Assembly: GCF_000421165.1 (NCBI RefSeq)
Contig: NZ_ATWI01000013.1
Location: forward strand, 1 to 64,000
Direction: 5' to 3'
DNA: 64,000 nucleotides
From: Marinobacter daepoensis DSM 16072
GTDB lineage: Bacteria; Pseudomonadota; Gammaproteobacteria; Pseudomonadales; Oleiphilaceae
In this document: positions 18,835 through 27,018 of the stretch, one piece after another
How the letters are laid out: every line of letters starts with the position of its first letter
Position numbering within the stretch: position 1 is the stretch's first letter
Position numbers and translations under genes: made by a program
Notes under the pieces: model-generated
Told to the model about the DNA's origin: nothing
Database searches by the model: none
The model's input: the letters and a program-made list of their open reading frames with translations, nothing else

Positions 18835-21729
18835 TCAGTCCTCATACCAGAAGGTTTCAACAAGGCCATGTACTGGAGGAATCGGCCGACAATCCGTGCC
18901 GACACAGATGATATCGGTATCTTTGAGCCTTATCCTTTGAGGTTTAGCCGGAGGAATAGGGTCTTTCAACTCAACCTCCCTGTCCTCCTGGGTCAGTTCA
19001 TCCGCTGGACCAACCTCGTCATAATTCCGAACAGCGGATCCATCAAGAACAGACAGATGGTACATACGGGCTGTCCCAGTGGGCGGCACGCATGGATCAG
19101 AACTGGCTTTGGGCTCATAAGTTGTTACATAAACCTCATTATTGACGGTGGTTGAACTGGCCATAACCTTTTCTCCATCCCGCTCCAAACGGATGAACCA
19201 CCCATCCGCCGCAGACAAGGCAGTAGACGCAGCCTGCCGCTCACCTTCCGTGCCTTGCTGAATAAGATTTGCCGTTGCATCATAAAGATCACTCTCCGTG
19301 ATCGTCTGATATAGTACACGAGACTCCGTAGCATCGGCTGGATCTACCGGAGCCGAACTCACCGCATCAATCTTAAGCATGTAGATACGATCATCGATTG
19401 TCTTGTCCAGCGGGTGCGCGTGATAACCGGAGCCAATGATCAATCCCAAGTGACGCTTGCCAGCAATTTTGAGACCGAAAAGATCTGGTGAATGGTAGAA
19501 GCGCCGACTTTCTACTGCAGTCGCCCCCCCCAAGTCTGCAATTCGCCCACCTGTAGCAAAATCTGCCAATTTGTTGGTATTAACCAGATCAAAGCGGAAA
19601 ATTTGCCCGCCAACATCACCTACGTATATCTGGTCAGCAAGACCATCTCCGTTAACATCCAGCACTTTGGGTGAGGCAGGAATACTATACTGCATCTCGG
19701 GTAGTTTCAGATTGGCAGTGCTGCTGGAGCCGCCTGCCCACCAAAGTAGGTCACCCGTTTCCGCATCAACGATATATACCGCACGACCGATATCATCGGC
19801 CTGACGTACTCCGGCGGTATCCTGATCGGGGTCATAGCCTCCAGCAAAGATCAGAGCTTCATACAGCTTGCCTCCGATGTTAACCTTCGTTTTTACTGGC
19901 GTTGACCAAGTTTGCCCAAGCTCACCGAACGCGCCAGAACCACCGCTAATAGACCAGACCAGCTCTGGGTTATTCCGATTCGTTACATCAAGAGCATAGT
20001 AACTTCTTCCTCCGCGGCGCATGCCCGAATAGATGTAGAACTTGTCTTTACCACCAGCGCTGATCACACCATCCCGGTTATCATCATGAACCCAGCTAAC
20101 CACGCTGCCATCCATACCATACACTTTCTCTGTGGCTGCAGTGCCATTCATAATGGTCGCCTGATTGGCCAGCAACTCCTTCGGCATGAACGCAAAGATG
20201 CTGGAACCGGTACTCCCATCTATGGCATGAAGGTAGCCCTGATTGTCTCCGTAAAAAATGGTGACATCCTGCGGTGTGCTTGTTGGATCGTAGATTGCCA
20301 AATACGGAACTGAATGCAGGGGGTCTGCCATCAGTTTCCGGGCATCCGAAGTATCGTTATCACCATCTTGGTCATTAACATCGAGCCCCCGGGTCCAGTT
20401 GATGATCTTCTCCCGCGTTGCTGCATCCATTGAGGCATCGCCCAACAAATCAGCCGTTATCGCCGTATTCGTTGGTACAACCTGATTCGCTGAATCACTT
20501 AACGCCCTGCTGCTGTTCAGATTGGAGAACACTTTGCGATTTGAGTTGGTATCCGGCAATTTAGAGGCAGCCCCACCAAGAGATACAACCCGACCGTCAA
20601 TTACAGGACTCCACCAGCTGCGGGCACTATCACTGAACAAGCCTGTTGTTTTATCTATGGCGGGATTATCGTTGACGTCCACAATGACAACCTCAGGATC
20701 ACCATTGTTGTCTTTGCGAACATCCAGCTTGTAGCGTTTAAGGTTGCCGTCCCAGATGGCGCCTTTTTTAGGCTGAAACAGAGAGTAATATAAAGTGTCA
20801 AGATGGTTCAGGCGATCAAACGTGTTCACAGCTACGCCTGGTGCGGCGAACGTTGACCCCCGAGCCAGGACATCTTCATAGAAACTTGCAAATGCTTTTT
20901 TCAGGGATGCCGCATCATCAGCTTGATAATAGGTTCCTTTTCCCAGTCGGGCGGTATTTTCAAGCAAACTCTGCTGCGTCGCAAACCCAACCGTACTGGT
21001 GAATACATTCTGAGCGTCATCGAGACTTGCGGAAATATCTTTGGTTGCCAGAAATTCTGCAACCTCATCAAGGCAATTAGAGTCTCCACTCAGCTCATCA
21101 CCACATTTTTTGCCAATGTAAGCACTGATCTTATCGTCTGTATCGTCAGCAGTCGGTGCCCCGTCGGTAAGAAATACCACGAAATTTTTCTGACACTGGT
21201 ATTTTACCGGAGATACGTATTGACCGTTGCTGGTCGTCACAGATGAAATAGGGGCACCATCATATAATGGCGATTCACCCCGAAAATAACGAGCAACCTC
21301 AGCAAGGGTCTCCGCAAGCGGTGTATTTCCAACTGGCTCTAGTCCATCGACCAGCGCCTTCAAATCAGAACGATTGCTCTCAACTGCCACCGGCGCCGAG
21401 AGAATGTGCCCACCACTTTCCGTCCGGCAATAATTATATCTACACACAATATTGAACTTCGCCAAGCCTACATTGACATTCTCCATACTATCAATGAGAT
21501 CATTGGTAACACTCTGCACAACTTCCATGCGACTATCACTTGTTCCCTGGACGGAGTTGCGCATACTCCCGGAGTTATCAATAACAAACATAATATTAGG
21601 CTTAACCACAGAAGAGGCATTGGAAAAAAAGACCTCCGTATCATCTGCAGAAAGAATGCTGGTATGAGTTGCTCCGAAGATACCAAGACAGAGCGACAGA
21701 ACTAACCGTATATTGATGGAGCCCTTCAT
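18835..21729 (-). CDS. pilY1: PilY1, type IV pilus tip adhesin and calcium-binding assembly factor
   Basis: 964 residues. Signal peptide (1-28), then a von Willebrand A-like domain with the MIDAS motif DNSGS (D51-S55) and later FLTDGAPT. The C-terminal half is a PQQ/beta-propeller-like PilY1 domain (about 450-830) with the EF-hand-like calcium loop DVNGDGLAD (about 690). PilY1 sits at the pilus tip with the minor pilins, promotes pilus extension and mediates adhesion and surface sensing. ATG at 21729 is chosen: GGAGGGCGAG precedes it and it overlaps the upstream stop as ATGA. Somewhat shorter than the P. aeruginosa protein. Confidence 0.93.
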   Translation of the reverse strand: MKGSINIRLVLSLCLGIFGATHTSILSADDTEVFFSNASSVVKPNIMFVIDNSGSMRNSVQGTSDSRMEVVQSVTNDLIDSMENVNVGLAKFNIVCRYNYCRTESGGHILSAPVAVESNRSDLKALVDGLEPVGNTPLAETLAEVARYFRGESPLYDGAPISSVTTSNGQYVSPVKYQCQKNFVVFLTDGAPTADDTDDKISAYIGKKCGDELSGDSNCLDEVAEFLATKDISASLDDAQNVFTSTVGFATQQSLLENTARLGKGTYYQADDAASLKKAFASFYEDVLARGSTFAAPGVAVNTFDRLNHLDTLYYSLFQPKKGAIWDGNLKRYKLDVRKDNNGDPEVVIVDVNDNPAIDKTTGLFSDSARSWWSPVIDGRVVSLGGAASKLPDTNSNRKVFSNLNSSRALSDSANQVVPTNTAITADLLGDASMDAATREKIINWTRGLDVNDQDGDNDTSDARKLMADPLHSVPYLAIYDPTSTPQDVTIFYGDNQGYLHAIDGSTGSSIFAFMPKELLANQATIMNGTAATEKVYGMDGSVVSWVHDDNRDGVISAGGKDKFYIYSGMRRGGRSYYALDVTNRNNPELVWSISGGSGAFGELGQTWSTPVKTKVNIGGKLYEALIFAGGYDPDQDTAGVRQADDIGRAVYIVDAETGDLLWWAGGSSSTANLKLPEMQYSIPASPKVLDVNGDGLADQIYVGDVGGQIFRFDLVNTNKLADFATGGRIADLGGATAVESRRFYHSPDLFGLKIAGKRHLGLIIGSGYHAHPLDKTIDDRIYMLKIDAVSSAPVDPADATESRVLYQTITESDLYDATANLIQQGTEGERQAASTALSAADGWFIRLERDGEKVMASSTTVNNEVYVTTYEPKASSDPCVPPTGTARMYHLSVLDGSAVRNYDEVGPADELTQEDREVELKDPIPPAKPQRIRLKDTDIICVGTDCRPIPPVHGLVETFWYED

Positions 21730-22121
21730 TTCTCGCCCTCCATTCCACCTGTATGAATTTCTGGAAGCCAAACGTCCATAACCATGCCGGTCTGATGCTC
21801 AACAGTAACAAGCGCAAAACTTCCCTGATAACGAACAGCTTCTTTTACCGAAATCGACTCTTCACCCAGAACAATTTCCATATCACGCTTAGGCAAAAGA
21901 AGCTCTGCAGGACACCGCGGGCAACCTTTTGCGCTCACTTGCACAAGCTCGCCATTTTCATTGACCACAAACCCAACAGCACTCACCTCGAAGGCTTCGT
22001 AATCAGGATTTGTCAAACTCATTTTCTTGGACTCGGCATGAGAAGCTAACGTAAAAACCATGAAAACACTGGCCAAGACTAGCGCAACCAATCCTTTTGA
22101 CCATCTACAGGCATTTGCCAT
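21726..22121 (-). CDS. Unknown exported protein with a CPRCP motif, encoded between pilX and pilY1
   Basis: 131 residues; I do not recognise the family. A signal peptide (about 1-29, ending SHA) predicts export. The mature part has one striking motif, KGCPRCPAELLLP (about 67-79), a CxxC that could bind metal or form a redox disulfide. Two predicted beta-rich stretches follow (MEIVLGEESISV and FALVTVEHQTGMVM). A strong ribosome site (GGGGGAG) precedes ATG, and its stop overlaps the pilY1 start as ATGA, so it is made together with PilY1. In Pseudomonas a small protein, PilY2, lies on the other side of pilY1; whether this is a functional counterpart is inference. Confidence 0.8.
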   Translation of the reverse strand: MANACRWSKGLVALVLASVFMVFTLASHAESKKMSLTNPDYEAFEVSAVGFVVNENGELVQVSAKGCPRCPAELLLPKRDMEIVLGEESISVKEAVRYQGSFALVTVEHQTGMVMDVWLPEIHTGGMEGEK

Positions 22122-22157
22122 TTCACACTCCCCCTGGAGGATTCTCCCTCCATCAAT

Positions 22158-22643
22158 TCAGTAGTACTCAATACCTTTGGCGATACGAGACGACGCACCA
22201 GTGTTATCCATATCGGCCTCACCTATGAGTTCATACCGATATCCCTTCAGGTCACTTGAACTCTCGTTGGCATCCATAGAACTGCCACTTGTGAGAATAA
22301 CCTCACCCAGAAAGCGAGCCTGATAACTTCCCTCTATCCCATTCGCCGCATCCACCTTTACCGCGACAGAGCTGCTGTTCCCATCTACCGCCTGCATCGA
22401 CTCTCTCAACAGATCCAGGTTATTTGCATAGAGTTGGTTGGTCAGGGCTCCCACCATACTTTCAGCAGCCTGGAAGGTACGATTGGAGTTTTGTGCATTA
22501 ACCGCCATCCGCTCCTGCATAACAGAAGAGTTCATTCCTGCCACACCGATCAATGTCATTACCAAAAGAACAATGAGGCTGATAATCAATACAGCGCCTC
22601 GCTGATATGCCCCAAACTTCATTTCGTTTTGAACAATACGCAT
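22158..22643 (-). CDS. pilX: PilX, type IV minor pilin
   Basis: 161 residues. PilX N-terminal domain: short basic leader followed by RGAVLIISLIVLLVMTLIGV (about 15-34), which lacks the standard Glu5 region as other PilX proteins do, then MNSSVMQERMAVNAQNSNRTFQAAE, the conserved PilX helix. It is a core subunit of the minor pilin priming complex at the pilus tip. The strongest ribosome site in the cluster, AGGAGGTGAT, sits directly before ATG at 22643. It lies 9 nt after pilW. Confidence 0.9.
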   Translation of the reverse strand: MRIVQNEMKFGAYQRGAVLIISLIVLLVMTLIGVAGMNSSVMQERMAVNAQNSNRTFQAAESMVGALTNQLYANNLDLLRESMQAVDGNSSSVAVKVDAANGIEGSYQARFLGEVILTSGSSMDANESSSDLKGYRYELIGEADMDNTGASSRIAKGIEYY

Positions 22644-22652
22644 ATCACCTCC

Positions 22653-23750
22653 TCAATCCCGGTTTCGCAGCATGACAGTTGAGGTAAACACACGTCGCAA
22701 ACGTCTGTCTTCAGCGTGCGAAACATCCGTGCTACCCGCACTGGACGCAGGAACAACAGATGCACCGGGAAGATCATAAGTTGAGCTATCGGGATCATCC
22801 CGAACGGCACTCGGGTCGCTCACTAGCAGGCCCACCCTCAGGGCAATCACGCTCGTCATGTCTCCAACGTTATCGGCTGTGGTATAGCGAACACCGTTGG
22901 TACCAACACGCTCGCCATATTCAATCTGCAAGCTCTCAACACCTTCAACTACTTCCTCCACCTGATAAAGTGGTGAGGGCATTGCAGTGTTGGCAAGGTT
23001 CCGATTACCTCGATACAGCGCAAAAATATCATTGCCACTGTCATCGTCACGCCCGGTATCAGCAACAAAATATATAGAGCCAAGGAAACGCATAATGCGC
23101 GCAGACTCTTTATAGCTATGACTTAAATTATTACTCGTATTAACGTTACTTGCGTGAGCCCATGTATTGGAACTGGGCTGACTGGAAATTCGAAACAAAT
23201 CTGCCGCCTCGCAGTCTGAAATCAGTACCAAATCTCCTTTAGAGAAGAGCCCTACATCGGAGCCAGTTACTTGGATATTTGCATTGATTGGCCCCAGATT
23301 CTTGGCCAATTCAACTTCAGCAGTTTCACCTCGCTGAATGGACAAAACATCACTACCAGGCCGAACCCTCGTTTCAATACTATCTCCATCCAATTCGCTA
23401 CCATCCGCCCAAGTCGCCAAGTCATTTACCTCCCAACCGCGCAGAGTAGTCTGAAAAAAATCGGTCGTAGGAGGATTATGGGCAATAATATTAAGGGTAA
23501 CGTCACTTGGGTCAGCACATCCCTGAAAGCCGACCATTCGAAGATCCTTTGCCATCATATTGATCGCTATGCGTCCGGACTCCTGAATTCGGGCGAGAGA
23601 GTTACTCAAACGAGATGTCTGGCTCGAGTCCAGGTATATGGTAAATATACCTAAGATCAACGCACTACTGAGAGCCAGAGCAATCATCAGCTCCACAAGA
23701 GATAAGCCTTGTTGGCGCTTAACCAGATGACAGCCAGTGTGCATATTCAT
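22653..23750 (-). CDS. pilW: PilW, type IV minor pilin
   Basis: 365 residues from ATG 23750, with GAGAGG just upstream. Leader followed by G|LSLVELMIALALSSALILGIF (about 15-35), the prepilin cleavage and transmembrane helix with Glu5. The long C-terminal domain is typical of PilW, the largest minor pilin. It has a cysteine pair candidate (GCADPSD and SDCEAAD). It belongs to the tip priming complex with FimU, PilV, PilX and PilE. A longer frame to 23774 lacks a good ribosome site. It starts 20 nt after pilV. Confidence 0.9.
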   Translation of the reverse strand: MNMHTGCHLVKRQQGLSLVELMIALALSSALILGIFTIYLDSSQTSRLSNSLARIQESGRIAINMMAKDLRMVGFQGCADPSDVTLNIIAHNPPTTDFFQTTLRGWEVNDLATWADGSELDGDSIETRVRPGSDVLSIQRGETAEVELAKNLGPINANIQVTGSDVGLFSKGDLVLISDCEAADLFRISSQPSSNTWAHASNVNTSNNLSHSYKESARIMRFLGSIYFVADTGRDDDSGNDIFALYRGNRNLANTAMPSPLYQVEEVVEGVESLQIEYGERVGTNGVRYTTADNVGDMTSVIALRVGLLVSDPSAVRDDPDSSTYDLPGASVVPASSAGSTDVSHAEDRRLRRVFTSTVMLRNRD

Positions 23751-23770
23751 ATTTCCTCTCAAATGGCGCC

Positions 23771-24301
23771 TCATAACGTAAACCGAACGACATAACTATT
23801 ATCACCAGCAACAACTTCTCCAGCGTCACCTTCCCGGCCTGTTTCCTGCCAAATAATAGTTATGGTGTAGATCGAACTGGTTCCATCGAAGAAGATCCTT
23901 CCCTGCCCGCCAGGCAACATCGCAACACCAGCCCCGGCCCCCTGAACGTGACGAGTCCACTCCGCGAGATCAGCCGTTACCCGATCAACAGCAGTACAAC
24001 CGGCAGCATCGGAAACACACGATGGGAGCGCCGTCGAAGCATTAACCGTGGAAAACCCTTGATACCCCGCTGCCTGATTCTTGTTAGCCCTAATACGGTC
24101 AACCATGTCATAAGCAAGAATACTTGCCTGGGTTCTCAGATAAGCCCCCTGGTTATTTTTCATGCCTTCTGTGGTCAAGCCAGCTAAACCCAGGAGCCCA
24201 ATGGCAAGGATAAACATAGTCACAAGGATTTCGATCAGCGTAAAACCTCTTGCACGCTGGGGTGCACGATTCCCTTGAAACGAAGCAATCACAGGTTTCA
24301 T
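23771..24301 (-). CDS. pilV: PilV, type IV minor pilin
   Basis: 176 residues. The prepilin motif ARG|FTLIEILVTMFILAIGLLGLAGL (about 18-40) and the QASILAYDMVDRIRANK helix are characteristic of PilV. A cysteine pair (LPSCVSDAAGCTA) lies in the C-terminal domain. ATG at 24301 is chosen, with GAGAGG 7 nt upstream; the alternative farther upstream would be TTG. It follows fimU by 11 nt. Confidence 0.9.
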   Translation of the reverse strand: MKPVIASFQGNRAPQRARGFTLIEILVTMFILAIGLLGLAGLTTEGMKNNQGAYLRTQASILAYDMVDRIRANKNQAAGYQGFSTVNASTALPSCVSDAAGCTAVDRVTADLAEWTRHVQGAGAGVAMLPGGQGRIFFDGTSSIYTITIIWQETGREGDAGEVVAGDNSYVVRFTL

Positions 24302-24312
24302 TCGATGACCTC

Positions 24313-24939
24313 TCATGGGCAACTCACCGGCGTGGGTGTGGGCGGAGTTTTGCCTGTGTCCAAAGTGTGAGCTTCAACGATGCCATCCGCATCGGTATCT
24401 CTTGCCAAACGCACTTGACCGGAAACATTCACTACAACAGCACGGGCCTCACTGGCCCCCCGTTCATCGCACAAGACAAAGGTACCGGAACCATTGTTGG
24501 TGGCTGAGGGAAGCGGCTGACCATCTCCGGCAAACTGAATGTAGTTTCCGCCATCGCTCGTAAACCCAAGTATCCTCAGCGTATTCCCCCCCGACAGCGA
24601 AGAACTGACTTTAATCAGCTGATCATCACCGGCATCCACAGCCCTGTCAGCATCCTGGTCGGAGAACATAATCCAGCCGGTTTCCCAAGTAGCGTCTCCG
24701 CTACAAGAAGTGCTGTCATCTGAGGCACAGAGCGTTACAACACTCCCCCTGAGCTTACTCGCCTCGCTTCTAGCCATCCCCAAAATGCCCGAGACTTCAT
24801 TTACTTGTGTAGTAAGACGGTTATTCAAAATCGTCTCTCTAAACGTTGGGACAGCATAGGACGCCACAATAGCGATAACTGCGATCGTCACTAGAAGCTC
24901 AACCAAACTAAAACCGGAATGATGGCGCATCTTCAACAT
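24313..24939 (-). CDS. fimU: FimU-like GspH/FimT-family minor pilin
   Basis: 208 residues. Prepilin motif G|FSLVELLVTIAVIAIVASYAVP close to the N-terminus, then the GspH domain with SEASKLRGSVVTLC, WETGWIMFSD and a closing VLCDERG ... SCP cysteine pattern. First gene of the minor pilin operon, so it should set the tip complex with PilV, PilW, PilX and PilE. ATG at 24939 is preferred to a GTG at 24951, but both ribosome sites are weak. The name fimU rather than fimT is from operon position. Confidence 0.86.
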   Translation of the reverse strand: MLKMRHHSGFSLVELLVTIAVIAIVASYAVPTFRETILNNRLTTQVNEVSGILGMARSEASKLRGSVVTLCASDDSTSCSGDATWETGWIMFSDQDADRAVDAGDDQLIKVSSSLSGGNTLRILGFTSDGGNYIQFAGDGQPLPSATNNGSGTFVLCDERGASEARAVVVNVSGQVRLARDTDADGIVEAHTLDTGKTPPTPTPVSCP

Positions 24940-25060
24940 AAGGCATTCCACTAATTAAACAGCATTAGGGTAGGAGGGCTGAGCAGGCAAGGAAAGGGAG
25001 GATCGACAAACGGTTTAAAGGTACCGACAAATGGTCTGGGATTTTAGAAATAGTGAGCAG

Positions 25061-25081
25061 AAGCACACTCAAGGTGTGCTT
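25061..25081 (-). terminator. Hairpin at the ispH stop codon
   Basis: Perfect 8-bp stem AAGCACAC / GTGTGCTT with a 5-nt loop, overlapping the last codon and stop of ispH. It is followed by TCTGCTCAC rather than a T run, so it is a weak or Rho-assisted terminator at best. The remaining gap up to fimU (24952-25060) must hold the pilus operon promoter; I see no convincing sigma-54 site. Confidence 0.45.
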
Positions 25082-26033
25082 ACTGTACCTCCACCACATC
25101 AATCCTCAATTCTTTCGGCATCGAAAACACAATATTCTCTTCGCGGCCAGACACTTCTTCAGGCTCTTCGCCACCGAGTGCTTTCAGGCGCTTGATCACA
25201 TCGGCCACCAGCACTTCAGGAGCCGACGCACCGGCGGTTACGCCCACGGCATGCTTACCTTCAAGCCACGCAGGATCAATCTGCCCGGCCTCATCAATCA
25301 GATAAGCGGGGGTTCCCATGCGCTCAGCCAACTCTCTCAGGCGGTTTGAATTGGAACTGTTGGGGGAACCGACCACCAACATAATGTCGCAAGTGCCTGC
25401 CAGTTGCTTTACTGCGTCCTGACGATTCTGGGTCGCGTAACAGATATCATCTTTTCGCGGCCCCTCAATTTTCGGAAACCTTGCTCGCAGAGCATCGATC
25501 ACTCGCGCAGTGTCATCCATCGACAGCGTGGTCTGAGTCACAAAGGACAGCCTGTCGGGCTCTTTAACATCGAGCTTTTGCACATCCGACTCATCTTCCA
25601 CAAGGTAGATGTCACCGCCGTTGCTGTGATCATACTGCCCCATGGTGCCTTCCACTTCCGGATGCCCGTGATGACCAATGAGCACGCACTCACGCCCGTC
25701 CCGGCTGTAACGCATCACTTCCATATGCACCTTGGTTACCAGCGGACAAGTCGCATCAAACACCTTCAGCCCGCGTCGGCTGGCTTCATTCTGGACGGCC
25801 TGAGAAACGCCATGAGCACTGAAGATCACCAGTTTGTCATCCGGCACCTCATCCAGTTCATCCACAAAAATGGCTCCCCGGTTTCGCAGGTTGTCCACCA
25901 CAAACTTGTTGTGAACCACCTCATGGCGCACGTAAATAGGAGCCCCGAACACATCCAGCGCTCGGTTTACGATTTCAATGGCGCGGTCTACACCGGCACA
26001 GAAGCCACGGGGGTTAGCGAGTCGGATTTGCAT
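25080..26033 (-). CDS. ispH: 4-hydroxy-3-methylbut-2-enyl diphosphate reductase
   Basis: 317 residues. Last step of the MEP isoprenoid pathway, making IPP and DMAPP with a [4Fe-4S] cluster. The three cluster cysteines are in [11 protein letters not shown] (C12), FDATCPLV (about C96) and [10 protein letters not shown] (about C197). Substrate-binding histidines are in RHEVVHN and HGHPE, and the conserved TQTTLS and SSNSNRL motifs are present. It ends the ileS-lspA-fkpB-ispH run; fkpB stops 2 nt before its ATG. Confidence 0.96.
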   Translation of the reverse strand: MQIRLANPRGFCAGVDRAIEIVNRALDVFGAPIYVRHEVVHNKFVVDNLRNRGAIFVDELDEVPDDKLVIFSAHGVSQAVQNEASRRGLKVFDATCPLVTKVHMEVMRYSRDGRECVLIGHHGHPEVEGTMGQYDHSNGGDIYLVEDESDVQKLDVKEPDRLSFVTQTTLSMDDTARVIDALRARFPKIEGPRKDDICYATQNRQDAVKQLAGTCDIMLVVGSPNSSNSNRLRELAERMGTPAYLIDEAGQIDPAWLEGKHAVGVTAGASAPEVLVADVIKRLKALGGEEPEEVSGREENIVFSMPKELRIDVVEVQ

Positions 26034-26035
26034 AG

Positions 26036-26488
26036 TCAGTGTGTCGGCCCAGCTGGTTCAACGTCAATAATCTGCACTTCGAATATCAGTGTATGCCCTG
26101 CCAGCGGGTGATTAAAGTCGACGTCGACAACGTCACCTTCCACCCGTTTGATAACACCCGGCAGCTCCTGCTGGCGGGCATCGGCAAACGAAACAACCAC
26201 GCCCGGCTCCAGCACCATGTCGGCACTGAACTCATGACGCTTGAAAGTCTGGATATTGTTAGGGTTGTGCTGTCCGAACGCCTTTTCCGGCGGCACACTG
26301 AAGGTCTCGTGATCACCAGCCTTCAGGCCGACCAAAAAAGCCTCAAAGTTCTCCGGCAGGCTCTCATCGCCCATCTCCAGAGTGGCGGGCTCTTTGTCGA
26401 ACGTGGTGTCCACCGTCTCACCGTCTTCAAACTTGAGGGCAAAGTGCAGTTTTACGCGGGTTCCACTATCAATGGGCAGCTCTTTCAT
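26036..26488 (-). CDS. fkpB: FKBP-type peptidyl-prolyl isomerase FkpB (SlpA-like)
   Basis: 150 residues. Cytoplasmic FKBP with an inserted flap domain, SlyD/SlpA type: FKBP strands [20 protein letters not shown], then the [17 protein letters not shown] segment, the insert-in-flap (about 65-125) and the closing [15 protein letters not shown] strand. It lacks the histidine-rich metal tail of SlyD, which supports FkpB. It acts as a folding helper or prolyl isomerase. Its place between lspA and ispH is the standard gammaproteobacterial order. Confidence 0.93.
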   Translation of the reverse strand: MKELPIDSGTRVKLHFALKFEDGETVDTTFDKEPATLEMGDESLPENFEAFLVGLKAGDHETFSVPPEKAFGQHNPNNIQTFKRHEFSADMVLEPGVVVSFADARQQELPGVIKRVEGDVVDVDFNHPLAGHTLIFEVQIIDVEPAGPTH

Positions 26489-26493
26489 CGGAA

Positions 26494-27018
26494 TCAGTTG
26501 CTCCTGTTTGCATCCCCGCTGGTATCAGCGGGTTTGCGAAATGCATCAAGTATCATCATGACAGCACCCATGGTTATAGCCGTGTCGGCCAGATTGAATG
26601 CCGGAAAGTGCCAGTCCTGCCAGTAAAAGTGCAGAAAATCCACCACATAACCATGAACCACCCGGTCATACACATTACCAATGGCACCGCCGAGAATGAG
26701 CACAATGGCGACCGCTGTCCAGGTTTCGTGAGCTTTGAGTTTTCTCAGCCAGCCCACCAGCACCACACTGACCACAACCGCCAGGGTAACAAAGAACCAG
26801 CGCTGCCAACCTGCGGCGTCAGCCAGAAAGCTGAACGCCGCCCCGGTGTTATGCAATAAGGTCAGGTTGAATCCGGGTAGCACGGGCACAGGGTTACCAT
26901 AAGTCAGCATGGCTGTGGCCATGGCCTTGGTGCCCAGATCGATGGCGATAACCAACGCGGCCAGCCATAACCACGTCAACTTGCTGCCTGTCTTACCCTC
27001 AGTCATGACGGAATCCAT
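26494..27018 (-). CDS. lspA: Lipoprotein signal peptidase (signal peptidase II)
   Basis: 174 residues. Aspartic protease of the inner membrane that removes the signal peptide from diacylated prolipoproteins, such as BamD and the other lipoproteins in this window. Four transmembrane helices are visible; the catalytic aspartates are in [14 protein letters not shown] and FNLADTAI. The ATG at 27018 overlaps the ileS TGA by 1 nt; a second ATG at 27006 is a possible alternative start. Typical family length. Confidence 0.95.
   Translation of the reverse strand: MDSVMTEGKTGSKLTWLWLAALVIAIDLGTKAMATAMLTYGNPVPVLPGFNLTLLHNTGAAFSFLADAAGWQRWFFVTLAVVVSVVLVGWLRKLKAHETWTAVAIVLILGGAIGNVYDRVVHGYVVDFLHFYWQDWHFPAFNLADTAITMGAVMMILDAFRKPADTSGDANRSN

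Noticed and set aside
25020..25060. Sigma-54 promoter for the minor pilin operon
   Set aside because: No TGGCAC-N5-TTGCT-like sequence occurs in the 24952-25079 gap.
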